A DNA stretch of 64,000 nt from NCBI GenBank assembly GCA_020848745.1, contig JADLHM010000110.1, forward strand, positions 138,688 to 202,687, read 5' to 3'. Origin of the DNA: Deltaproteobacteria bacterium (GTDB lineage Bacteria; Desulfobacterota; Binatia; UTPRO1). Each line of letters opens with the position of its first letter. Within the stretch, counting starts at the first letter, position 1. The position numbers were made by a program, and so were the translations under genes. Shown piece after piece: positions 25,559 through 35,357 of this stretch. The notes beneath the pieces are model-generated. The model made no database searches and was not told where the DNA came from. It saw nothing but the letters and a program-made list of their open reading frames with translations.

Positions 25559-26848
25559 GTGACGAAGGGACGCCGCCTGCCGCTCGCCGACGCCGCCGCG
25601 CTCGTTCGCCCGCGCGACACGCTCGCCTGCGGCCTCGTCGCCGGCCAGCCCGCCGGCTTCCTCGACGCGCTCGGCGCGCGCCGCGACCTCGAGGACGTCG
25701 TCCTCTACACCGGCCTCCTCCTCCAGCCCTACGCGCTCCTCCAGACGCCGGGCGTCCGCATCGTGAGCGGCTTCTTCGGGCCGATCGAGCGGATGGCGCG
25801 CGCGATGGGCGAGCACGTCACCTACATCCCGCGCGACTTCAACGGCCTCGAGCGCCTGGCGATGGACGTGGCGCCGCGCGTGATGCTCGCCGTCACGAGC
25901 CCGCCCGACGCCGACGGGTATCTGAGCTTCGGGGTTCATGCCGGGGCGACCTTCCGGCCCTTCCTCGCCGCCGCGCGCGATCCGGCGCGCCTCACGATCG
26001 CCGAGGTCAACCGGCGCATGCCGCGCGTCCTCGGGCTCCCGGAGCTCGGCGGCAACCGCGTCCACGTCTCCGAGGTCGACGTGCTGGTCGAGCACGACGC
26101 CGACATCGTGACGATCGCCGACGCGCCGCCGTCCGCGGCCGACCTCGCGATCGCCGGCCAGGTGTGCGAGCGCATCCCGCCGGGCGCGATCCTCCAGTTC
26201 GGGATCGGCGCGATCCCGAACGCGATCGCGGGCATCCTCGCCGCGGGCGATCGGGCGGGATTCGGCGTCCACACCGAGATGATCTCGGACGGCATCATGC
26301 GCCTGCACCAGGCGGGAAAGATCACGAACCGGAAGCCGCTCTATGACGGCGTCACGGTCGCGACCTTCGCGCTCGGGAGCCGCGCGCTCTACGATTGGCT
26401 CGACGGCAACCCCGACGTCCGCATCCTCCCCGTGACGGCGGTGAACGGCCCCGGCGTGCTCGCGGAGCTTCCCGAGCTCACCAGCGTGAACGGCGCGATC
26501 GCCGTCGACCTGGCGGGGCAGGTCGCGGCCGACACGATCGGCGACCGCCAGTACTCGGGGACGGGCGGGCACGAGGCCTTCGTGAGCGGCGCGGGGAGCG
26601 CTCCCGGCGGCCGGAGCTTTCTCTGCACGCGCTCGACCGCGACCGTGAACGGCGCGTCCATCTCGACGATCGTCGCCGCGTTCCCGCCCGGGACGCGGGT
26701 CACGACGCCGCGCCACCACGTGCAATGGGTCGTGACGGAGCACGGCGCCGTCGACCTCTCCGTGCTCGACGACGTCGAGCGTCCGCGCGCCCTCGTCGAG
26801 CTCGCCGACCCGCGGTTCCGCGACGCGCTCCGCGCCACGTTGCGCTGA
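25559..26848 (+). CDS. Acetyl-CoA hydrolase/transferase family protein
   Basis: A 429-residue single-chain class I CoA-transferase (4-hydroxybutyrate CoA-transferase/acetyl-CoA hydrolase family). The N-terminal half has GLVAGQPAGFLDAL and FFGPIERMAR. The C-terminal half carries the CoA-binding Gly-rich GIGAIPNAIAGIL, then FGVHTEMISDG (about 236-250; the Glu of HTEM is the likely catalytic residue) and DRQYSGTGGHEAFVSGA. GTG at 25559 is the natural start. It lies about 90 bases after the cluster hairpin and is probably a separate unit. The acyl substrate is not determinable; exchange of CoA between short-chain acids is the family role. Confidence 0.88.
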   Translation: MTKGRRLPLADAAALVRPRDTLACGLVAGQPAGFLDALGARRDLEDVVLYTGLLLQPYALLQTPGVRIVSGFFGPIERMARAMGEHVTYIPRDFNGLERLAMDVAPRVMLAVTSPPDADGYLSFGVHAGATFRPFLAAARDPARLTIAEVNRRMPRVLGLPELGGNRVHVSEVDVLVEHDADIVTIADAPPSAADLAIAGQVCERIPPGAILQFGIGAIPNAIAGILAAGDRAGFGVHTEMISDGIMRLHQAGKITNRKPLYDGVTVATFALGSRALYDWLDGNPDVRILPVTAVNGPGVLAELPELTSVNGAIAVDLAGQVAADTIGDRQYSGTGGHEAFVSGAGSAPGGRSFLCTRSTATVNGASISTIVAAFPPGTRVTTPRHHVQWVVTEHGAVDLSVLDDVERPRALVELADPRFRDALRATLR

Positions 26849-26919
26849 CCGGCGCCGGTCCGCGCGGCGTCCCGGCGTGCGCACGCGCGTCGGGCGCGTG
26901 TGCCGTCGGGACGCTCCGT

Positions 26920-27273
26920 CTATCCGGGCGGGGTCGCGGGGAGGCCGCCGAAGGTGCCGTCCTCGCACGTGACGGTCTGGTCGCTCGGCGCGCAGCGGAG
27001 CCACGCGCCCGTGCAGCCGCCGACGCAGGCGCCGCAGACGAGATCCCGCCGGCATTCGTCGCACTGCGCGGCGCAGCGGGTGTCGCAATCGGGATCGCCC
27101 GCGCGGCAGAGATCGCGGCACTCGTCGTAGCACTCGCGGTCGACGCCCGCGTCACAGCTCCGGCAGACCTTGGAGTCGCGGTCGTGGCCGCCGCCGCCGC
27201 AGGCCGAGAGCGCGGCGACGCCGATCGCGAACGCCGCCGCCGCCCCGAGCCCGATGTTCCGCCATCCGGTCAT
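26920..27273 (-). CDS. Cysteine-rich lipoprotein, unknown function
   Basis: A 117-residue secreted protein. A type II signal peptide ends in the lipobox ALSAC (Cys25). The mature part is packed with about 14 cysteines, spaced CRSC, REC, DEC, DLC and so on, in a pattern of repeated short C-x2/x3-C units, followed by a shorter tail ending GGLPATPPG. Such domains are usually stabilised by disulfides. The gene starts 19 bases after the stop of an Omp85-family barrel gene on the same strand, so the two may be co-transcribed. No family name can be given. Confidence 0.72.
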   Translation of the reverse strand: MTGWRNIGLGAAAAFAIGVAALSACGGGGHDRDSKVCRSCDAGVDRECYDECRDLCRAGDPDCDTRCAAQCDECRRDLVCGACVGGCTGAWLRCAPSDQTVTCEDGTFGGLPATPPG

Positions 27274-27292
27274 GTCGTCGCTCCCCTCGTGA

Positions 27293-28570
27293 CTAGAACG
27301 TGTGCCCGAACGTCAGGTAGACGAGCCCGGTCTGCTCGGGGCTGAAGCCGGCGTCGATCCGCGCGACCAGCCCCGACGAGAGTCCGATGCGGAGGCCGCC
27401 GCCGTAGCTGTAGCGGACGTCGTCGAAGGTGTGGTGGGTGAAGTCGTGGCCGTCCTCGAAGACGCGCCCGAGGTCGCCGAACGCGACGCCGTCGATGGTC
27501 ACGTCCCAGAGCTTGCGGAAATTGAAGTCGACGAGCTTCAGCCGGTACTCGGCGTTGAGCAGCATGCTGCCCTTGCCGAGGAAGCGCTGCGGGAAGTAGC
27601 CGCGCATGGTGTCGTCGCCCCCGAGCGAGCTCAGCTCGAAGAAGGGGATGTGGTCCTGGTCGCCGAAGACGACCTCGGTGTTGGCGTGCAGCGCGATCAC
27701 CTGGCGCCGCCAGACGAGCGGCTGGATGAAGCTCACGTCGAAGATGAGCTTCTGGTAGTCGGTGTCGCGGTTGAAGAGGGCGTGATCGGCGTTCAGATAC
27801 TTCACGAGCACTTCCCAGCCCTCGGTCGGCCGCACGAGGTCGTCGCGCGAGTTGTAGACGAGCGCCGCCGACAGGTAGTTCGACTGCGCTCCGTGGACCC
27901 CGTAGAGCCCGGGGGCGAAGCGCTGGATCGACGGCGTGTCGTCGTCGGTGCCGTTCTTGACGTTGGTGTCGCGATAGAATCCCGCCAGCACGATCGCGAG
28001 CTTCTGCAGGAGGCGGTAGCCGACGGTGAGCCCGAGGCGCGCCCGGCGCGCCTCGTAGTTGGCGACCGGGTCGGGCCCGAGCTCGTTGTTGCCGAGGCCG
28101 AAGAACTCGACGGCCGGGTCGGTGTACCAGGCCAACGTGCCGAACAGCAGGAACGGCCCGAGGTCGGTGTGCCCGAGGTTGACGGTCGCCTTCTGCTGAC
28201 GCTTCAGCGCGATCAGGAGGTTCACGTCGCCGACCAGGGCGCCGCCGAAGAGGTCGCGGCCTTCGAACTTGACGCCCACCTTCGGGCCGGTCTCCGGGCC
28301 GTAGCCGGCTTGCGGCAGGATCGCGAAGGGCAGGCGCCGTCCGGCGTCCTCGTCGACCGTGGACCGCGACGGCAGCGAGTCGGAGACGAGGTTCTCGGGG
28401 CCGAGGTCGTTCTCGGGCGTCGCGTGGGCCGTCGGCGTCGTCCCCGCGAGCCCGGCGAGGGCGACGACGGCGGCGCACGCGACGGCTCGCACGCGGCGGC
28501 CGGTCGCGCGCGAGCCGTCTCCGGCGCGTCGGCCGTCCGGATCCGTGACCTGGTCCGCGTGGAGCACCAT
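27293..28570 (-). CDS. Omp85/BamA-family outer-membrane beta-barrel without POTRA domains
   Basis: A 425-residue protein: signal peptide (hydrophobic AVACAAVVALAGLAG, about 29-45), then a 16-stranded-type barrel of the surface-antigen D15 family. The Omp85 lid-loop motif appears as DDTMRGYFPQRF (about 317-328). The chain ends in strand GLVYLTFGHTF with terminal Phe, the usual barrel-assembly signal. There are no POTRA repeats between the signal peptide and the barrel, so it resembles the short 'BamA/TamA family' barrels rather than BamA itself. Function is unknown; roles in lipid or protein translocation are possible. The neighbouring Cys-rich lipoprotein may be a partner. Confidence 0.85.
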   Translation of the reverse strand: MVLHADQVTDPDGRRAGDGSRATGRRVRAVACAAVVALAGLAGTTPTAHATPENDLGPENLVSDSLPSRSTVDEDAGRRLPFAILPQAGYGPETGPKVGVKFEGRDLFGGALVGDVNLLIALKRQQKATVNLGHTDLGPFLLFGTLAWYTDPAVEFFGLGNNELGPDPVANYEARRARLGLTVGYRLLQKLAIVLAGFYRDTNVKNGTDDDTPSIQRFAPGLYGVHGAQSNYLSAALVYNSRDDLVRPTEGWEVLVKYLNADHALFNRDTDYQKLIFDVSFIQPLVWRRQVIALHANTEVVFGDQDHIPFFELSSLGGDDTMRGYFPQRFLGKGSMLLNAEYRLKLVDFNFRKLWDVTIDGVAFGDLGRVFEDGHDFTHHTFDDVRYSYGGGLRIGLSSGLVARIDAGFSPEQTGLVYLTFGHTF

Positions 28571-28680
28571 GTCGGTTCTACTCGATCCGCCGGGGTGCGG
28601 TCAGCTCGGATTGCGCGGGCTCCGCTCGCGAGCTCGCGCCTGGCTCGCCGGGTGCGTTACAAGAGTCGGAAGACACGCCG

Positions 28681-29271
28681 ATGCCGAGTGCGCTCATCGT
28701 AGACGACGCGCTGGAGTTCCAGGCCACCCTGGCCGCGCTGCTCCGTGCCGCAGGGTACGACGTCGCGACCGCCCGATCACTTGCCGAGGCGCGCGCCGTC
28801 CTCGCGGCCCGGAGCCCGACCGTCGTACTGGCCGCGCTGACCTTGCCCGATGGCCCCGGGATCGAGCTGCTGTCCGCGGCTCCGGGGCCCGGCGCGCCCG
28901 CGTTCATCGTCATCGCGGGCCACGCCGCGGTCGGCGACGCGATCACGGCGCTCGGCCGGGGCGCGTTCGACTACGTGACGACGCCGATCGATCTCCCGCG
29001 CTGGCACGCGACCCTCGCGAATCTCGCGCGCTGGCGCGACCTGTGCGAGGAGATCGACCGCGTGCGTCGATCGCAGCCCGCCGACGGCGCCGCGATCGTG
29101 CCGGTGGCGATCGGGACCTCGATCGCCGATGCCGAGCAGCGTCTCATCCTCGCCACCCTCGATGCATGCGGGGGAGACAAGGCGCGGGCGGCGAAGATCC
29201 TCGGGATCAGCCTGAAGACGCTCTACAACCGGCTGAATCGCTACAAGAGCATCCCGACCTCCGCGGCGTGA
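28681..29271 (+). CDS. Receiver-like protein with Fis-type HTH; phospho-acceptor Asp missing
   Basis: A 196-residue regulator shaped like PrrA/ActR: receiver domain (1-120) and a C-terminal Fis-family helix-turn-helix (about 150-190, ILATLDACGGDKARAAKILGIS then LKTLYNRLNRYK). The acidic pair D8-D9 is present, but the phosphorylation site, normally Asp in LLDL-x-LPDG, reads VLAALTLPDG with Ala52, and the conserved Lys reads Thr101 in VTTPID. Phosphorylation-dependent control is therefore unlikely, and this is probably a pseudo-receiver regulated by protein level or another ligand. No histidine kinase is adjacent. It is divergent from the Omp85 gene, with about 110 bases between them. Confidence 0.85.
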   Translation: MPSALIVDDALEFQATLAALLRAAGYDVATARSLAEARAVLAARSPTVVLAALTLPDGPGIELLSAAPGPGAPAFIVIAGHAAVGDAITALGRGAFDYVTTPIDLPRWHATLANLARWRDLCEEIDRVRRSQPADGAAIVPVAIGTSIADAEQRLILATLDACGGDKARAAKILGISLKTLYNRLNRYKSIPTSAA

Positions 29272-29362
29272 ACGCCCGGCGCCGCGGCGCGCCTCGGAAT
29301 CGCTGCTCCGGATCGACAGCCCGCCATCGGCGACATACGGTCGCGGCAGGGAGGGGGATCGC

Positions 29363-31048
<1,686 letters not shown>

Positions 31049-31057
31049 CGACCGCCG

Positions 31058-31636
31058 CTACGACGGCTTCCACTGCCGCGCCGCCGCGAGCCCCGCGTCG
31101 ATAATCGCGCGGGCGGCGGTGGCCTCCGCGCTCGCGGCCTTCGTCGGCACGGCGCGCAGCATCGCGATCCAGTCGTCGGGAAGCCCGTGGTGGCGGGCGC
31201 CCTCGACGAGCAGGTCCATGTAGTAAGCGGACGGTCGCAGCTCGGGCGCGTGCTTCTCGGAGGCGAGCGTGAAGGCCCGCGATGGCCAGTCGTCCGCCGG
31301 AGTGACCGCCGCGGCGCGCGCCGCCTCGCGCGCGAGCGGCGTCACGGCGATCTCGATGCGCGCGTAGTTGTCGATCAGCACCCCCTCGGTGAGCTCGACG
31401 TGCGCGAGATCCTCCACGGTGATCTCGTAGGCGACCCCGTAGACCTCCGCGTCGGCGGCGGAGACGAGGTTCGCGAAGGACTCGCCGATCGGCACGAGCG
31501 GCGGCTTGTCGAGGACGAGCCGCCACCCGGGCGCCCGCGCCGCGAGCGCGCGCGACGGCGTGATACCGCGCCGCCCGGCGAAGGTCGCCGGCTGCATGTT
31601 GGAGCCGTAGGCGAAGTACCAGACGCGGTCGCTCAT
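31058..31636 (-). CDS. Gamma-glutamylcyclotransferase-like protein
   Basis: A 192-residue GGCT-fold protein. The fold's signature YFAYGSNMQPATF (about 7-19) is at the N-terminus, followed by GWRLVLDKPPLVPIGESFANLV and the active-site-bearing VYGVAYEIT and DLAHVELTEGV (Glu near 85). Family members release 5-oxoproline from gamma-glutamyl compounds, but many bacterial relatives have untested activity. It is transcribed towards the acyl-CoA dehydrogenase and has no evident operon partner. Confidence 0.85.
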   Translation of the reverse strand: MSDRVWYFAYGSNMQPATFAGRRGITPSRALAARAPGWRLVLDKPPLVPIGESFANLVSAADAEVYGVAYEITVEDLAHVELTEGVLIDNYARIEIAVTPLAREAARAAAVTPADDWPSRAFTLASEKHAPELRPSAYYMDLLVEGARHHGLPDDWIAMLRAVPTKAASAEATAARAIIDAGLAAARQWKPS

Positions 31637-31859
31637 CCGCGCCGGGTTCCGTCGCGGCCGGGCCGGGTCGCGGCGCCGTCCGCGTCCGCCGCGATCCAGC
31701 CGGCGCGGCGTCTACGGGATACGGGGGCGCGCCGCATGCCGCCCGTCCTGCCCGAGCCCCGCCACCCTGTCCATGCCGCCGCGCCGCGTGGGCGCCGCGC
31801 GGCCGGCGGCGCCGGCGCGCGCTGCGAGCGCTCCCCATGCCGGGGATGCCGGTCGGCTC
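31637..31859. other. Intergenic spacer
   Basis: About 220 bases between two leftward genes. It should carry the promoter of the GGCT-like gene. No hairpin with a T-run and no credible small gene was seen. Confidence 0.3.
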
Positions 31860-33827
31860 CTAGAATACGTTCGGGTCCCAGCCGTAGGCCCAGGTCGTGA
31901 GCATCCGCCGCATGTCGGCGACGCGCAGTGCGAGCTCGTTCTTGGTGCGCTGCACGCCTTCCGGGTCGACGGTGCGCGCGACGAGCGCGGCCTCGATGCG
32001 CGCGACCGCGAGCCGGGCCTGCGCGAGGGCGAGCGATTCGCCCTCGCGGGCGGCGAGCGCCGCGAGGCGTTCGCGCTCGGTCGCGAGGTACTCGCGCGTC
32101 GCCTGCGACGACTTGTCCGCCATCGCGACGTCGCCGAGCACGGCGTAGGCGAGCGCGACCGGCCCCGCCGCGACGGCCGCCTTCGCCGCGTCGCGTATCT
32201 TCTCGACGTCGGCGCCCGTGTGCGGTGAGGCGAGGTACATCATGCGGCTCGTGGCGGCGATCGCCGGCGTCGGGTAGCGGAGCGTGCCGGCCTCGAGCGC
32301 CGCGATCGTCGGCGCGAGCTCGGCGCGGCTCGTGTCGGCGAGCACCACGTGGCGGCCGTCGGAGTAGATGAACGCCCACGGTGAGCCTTCCGCGTACACG
32401 AGCCCGCCGAGCGGGAGGGCGTACGGCGCCGTCATCGGCAGGATCGCGAGCCCGACGTCGTACCCGCCGAGCGCGTCACGCGCCGGCGCGACGCCGGTGC
32501 GGAGGTCCTTGTGCAGTTGCAGGGTCGTCTCGTCGTAGACCTGCTGCGCCCGCCCGCCGATCAGCACCGTGACCGGGGTGTCGGTCCAGCGCAGGAACCC
32601 CTCGGCTTCCCACGCCGCGTAGGCGCGGCCGTGTAGTCCGTTGGCGCGCACGAACGCCGCGGCGTCGCGCGGGAACGTCGGCGCATCCACCATGCGCTCG
32701 AAGGTCGAGAGGCCGGCGAACACGGGATTGGCGGCGGCATAGCGCCGGGCGACGGGCGGGAGCGCGGCCGCGGCCGCGAGCGCGAGCCCGACGGCGAGGG
32801 CGCGGAGCGGCCAGGGACCGCCGAGCCGGCGACGCCACCAGGCGAGCTCGGCCGCGAGCGGTCCGGCGAGGACGACGAGCGCGAGCGGCACGAAGCGCCG
32901 GGCGCGCACCGTCATGACGGCGACCGCGATCAGGACGACGGCGTCGAAGAGCGCGCGGGCGCGGCGCTCGTCGTCGGGGGCGAGCGCCGGGGCGCCGCGG
33001 CCGACGGCGAGCCGGGCCCCCAGGAGCGCGACGAAGACCCCCGCGAGCGTGCAGATCTCCCAACGGCTTCCGAAGGCCGTGACGTCGGCCGCGAAGAGCG
33101 GCACCCACTCGGCCACCGTTCGCCAGGCCGGGCTCGCGCCGACGACGAGCGCGTGCGCCAGGTTCTCGCTGCCGAAGGGATTGGCGAAGGCGGCGAGCGC
33201 GACGGCGGCGGCGCACGCGCCGAGCGCGGCGGGCAGCATGCGCGGCACGCAGGCGCCGACCGCGAGGGTCCAGGCGCCGAGGAGGCCGAGCCCGAAGACG
33301 AAGCTCCCGTGGGCGTTCGCCCAGAGCGCGAGGATCACGACCACCGCCGCGAGCCAGATCGGCCGCGCGGTCGCGCGGACCAGGGCCGCGAGGCAGGCGC
33401 ACGCGAGCACGAGCCCGACGAGGGCGGGGCGGAGATCGACGTAGCTCCGGCCCGCCGCGAGAGCGACGCCGGCGACGAGCCACGCCTCGGGTGCGCCGGC
33501 GCCGCGCGCGAGCGCGGTGGCGGCGAGGAGTGCCGCCGCCGCGACGAGGAGCACGCCCTTCAGCGCGAGGAGGCCGTCCGGTCCGGTCGCGGCGTCGGTC
33601 GCGTAGAAGAGGACGTCGCTTCCCCAGTTCTGGTTCAGCCAGACGCGCCCTCCGGTCGTGTACGACCAGTCGTCGGGCGTCCCGAGCCTGCCGGCGAGCG
33701 CGTCCCGGCCTCCCGCGAGCGCGATGAAGAGGTCGTCCGCCGGACGCGGCTCTGCCCACGGGAGCAGCAGGAGGAGGGCGCAGGCTACGAGACAGAGCGC
33801 GAGGTCGCGGCGATTGGACGGGGGCAT
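31860..33827 (-). CDS. Polytopic membrane protein, possible GT-C-like enzyme, unknown function
   Basis: A 655-residue protein. The N-terminal ~390 residues contain about ten hydrophobic helices, with an early lumenal-type loop (PADDLFIALAGGRD, DDWSYTTGGRVWLNQNWG) like that of GT-C glycosyltransferases. The remaining ~265 residues are soluble, with TPR-like alpha-helical character near the end (LAYAVLGDVAMADKSSQATREYLATERERL). It starts 9 bases after the stop of a clear GT-C-like gene and is the last member of a three-gene leftward operon. A sugar-transfer role on a lipid carrier is suggested by the loop and the neighbour only. Confidence 0.7.
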   Translation of the reverse strand: MPPSNRRDLALCLVACALLLLLPWAEPRPADDLFIALAGGRDALAGRLGTPDDWSYTTGGRVWLNQNWGSDVLFYATDAATGPDGLLALKGVLLVAAAALLAATALARGAGAPEAWLVAGVALAAGRSYVDLRPALVGLVLACACLAALVRATARPIWLAAVVVILALWANAHGSFVFGLGLLGAWTLAVGACVPRMLPAALGACAAAVALAAFANPFGSENLAHALVVGASPAWRTVAEWVPLFAADVTAFGSRWEICTLAGVFVALLGARLAVGRGAPALAPDDERRARALFDAVVLIAVAVMTVRARRFVPLALVVLAGPLAAELAWWRRRLGGPWPLRALAVGLALAAAAALPPVARRYAAANPVFAGLSTFERMVDAPTFPRDAAAFVRANGLHGRAYAAWEAEGFLRWTDTPVTVLIGGRAQQVYDETTLQLHKDLRTGVAPARDALGGYDVGLAILPMTAPYALPLGGLVYAEGSPWAFIYSDGRHVVLADTSRAELAPTIAALEAGTLRYPTPAIAATSRMMYLASPHTGADVEKIRDAAKAAVAAGPVALAYAVLGDVAMADKSSQATREYLATERERLAALAAREGESLALAQARLAVARIEAALVARTVDPEGVQRTKNELALRVADMRRMLTTWAYGWDPNVF

Positions 33828-33836
33828 GGGCGACGG

Positions 33837-35351
33837 TCAGGCGGACGCTAGCACATCATCCGCGGGCGCGTCAGCGCGCGAACGCTCCGAGGCGACGACG
33901 AGCGCCGCGCCGTACGATGCGAGCGAGAGGAGCGTGAGCGTCCATTCGAGCCAGAGGGTCCGGCCGCGCTCGGCGCGATGACGCGTGAACGCCAGCCGCA
34001 GCGACTCCTCGGGCTTCGGGCCGGCCTTGGCGCTCTCGATGGTGACCGGGCGGCCCTGCCAGTAGTCCTGGAAGCGCGCCTCGTGGAAGCGCTCGACCGC
34101 GCGACGGTCGAAGGTCCCGACCGCGGGCCCGGTGCGCCAGAGCGGCCACGCGTGCTCCATCGTCGCGAGCACCAGCACGGCCGCGACGACGGGGCGTAGA
34201 CGCGGCAGCGCGGCGGCCGCGGCGATCACGAACGGTACGCAGTAGAGTAGGTAGCGCTCGTGGACCCGCGTCGGCCAGAGGAACACGCTCCAGAGCCAGA
34301 GGCTCGCGAAGACGACGATCGCGAGCGCGGGCCGCCGGCGGTGGCGCGTCCACGCGAGCGCCGCGACCGCTGCGAGCGCGAGGCCGAGCAGGACGCGTCC
34401 CCACGCGTCGCGCGTGAGCCCCGCGACGGTCACCGTCGACGTCAGCACGTCGTACACGGGATGGCGCTCCGCCAGCAGCGCCGCCAGGTACCAGACGTTG
34501 TAGGCTTCGAGCGTCGTGTAGGAGAGCACCTCGAAGAAGTTCATCCGGTAACAGCGCTCGAGCCACGCGGCGCCGTCGGCGAGCAGCCAGGGCGCGCTGC
34601 CGAGCGCGACCGTCGCGAGGGCGACGCCGCCGAGGCGGGCGAGCCGTCCGAGGCACGGCAGGAGGCCCGCCGGCGTGGCGACGAGCGCCGCGAACCCGGC
34701 GATTGGCAGCACGAGCAGTCCCTGCGGCTTCGCGAGGAGCGCGACGCCGGTCGCGGCGCCGGCGGCGATCCAGCGTCCGCGCGCCATGGCCGCGACGGCG
34801 AGGACGGCGGGCGCCAGCGCGAGCGCGTCGTACTGTCCGAAGACGGCCGTGTTCATCATGAGGGGCGGCGCCAACCAGGTGAGCGCCGCGGCGCCGGCCG
34901 CCGTCCTCGTCCGCGCCGTGAGCGCGTGTACGAGCAGGCCGACGCCGAGCGCGGTCGTGAGCTCGAAGAGCCAGGGCACGACCGACGTGACGAGGCGCGT
35001 GTAGGGCGTGTTCGCGAGGAAGTCGGGGGCGCCGACGCCGAGCCAGCGGCTCTGCGCCCAGAAGACGGCCGTCGCGAGCGGCGGGTAGTTCGGCGGGTAG
35101 ACCCCGCGCCGCGGCAGCACCACCGGCACGCCGTTCTGCACGAACCAGCCGCGCAGCGTCGGCAGCGCGTCCGGCGGCGCCGAGTAGGCGTGGACGAGCC
35201 CGCGCGCGGCGGCCACCTCGCCCATGCCCAGCACCTCGAAGTGATCGAGGGCGTAGCCCCAGCGCGGCGCGAGCGCGACCAGCGCGAGCCGCATCGCCGT
35301 CCCGGCGACGAGCGCCAGCGCGAGCCAGCCACGGGAGGAGGACGCCGGCAC
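33837..35351 (-). CDS. GT-C-type membrane glycosyltransferase (ALG6/ALG8-like)
   Basis: A 504-residue integral membrane protein with about ten helices. The first loop has WGYALDHFEVLGMGEVAAARG with acidic residues in the GT-C position, and RGVYPPNYPPLATAVFWAQS resembles the YPPL segment of the ALG6/ALG8 and related family. Later motifs are NTAVFGQYDALALAP and LLAKPQGLLVLP, also common in these enzymes, which use a polyprenyl-phosphate sugar donor. It lies 6 bases after the stop of the upstream aminopeptidase gene and 9 bases before the following membrane protein. The acceptor is unknown. Confidence 0.8.
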   Translation of the reverse strand: MPASSSRGWLALALVAGTAMRLALVALAPRWGYALDHFEVLGMGEVAAARGLVHAYSAPPDALPTLRGWFVQNGVPVVLPRRGVYPPNYPPLATAVFWAQSRWLGVGAPDFLANTPYTRLVTSVVPWLFELTTALGVGLLVHALTARTRTAAGAAALTWLAPPLMMNTAVFGQYDALALAPAVLAVAAMARGRWIAAGAATGVALLAKPQGLLVLPIAGFAALVATPAGLLPCLGRLARLGGVALATVALGSAPWLLADGAAWLERCYRMNFFEVLSYTTLEAYNVWYLAALLAERHPVYDVLTSTVTVAGLTRDAWGRVLLGLALAAVAALAWTRHRRRPALAIVVFASLWLWSVFLWPTRVHERYLLYCVPFVIAAAAALPRLRPVVAAVLVLATMEHAWPLWRTGPAVGTFDRRAVERFHEARFQDYWQGRPVTIESAKAGPKPEESLRLAFTRHRAERGRTLWLEWTLTLLSLASYGAALVVASERSRADAPADDVLASA

Positions 35352-35357
35352 GGACGC

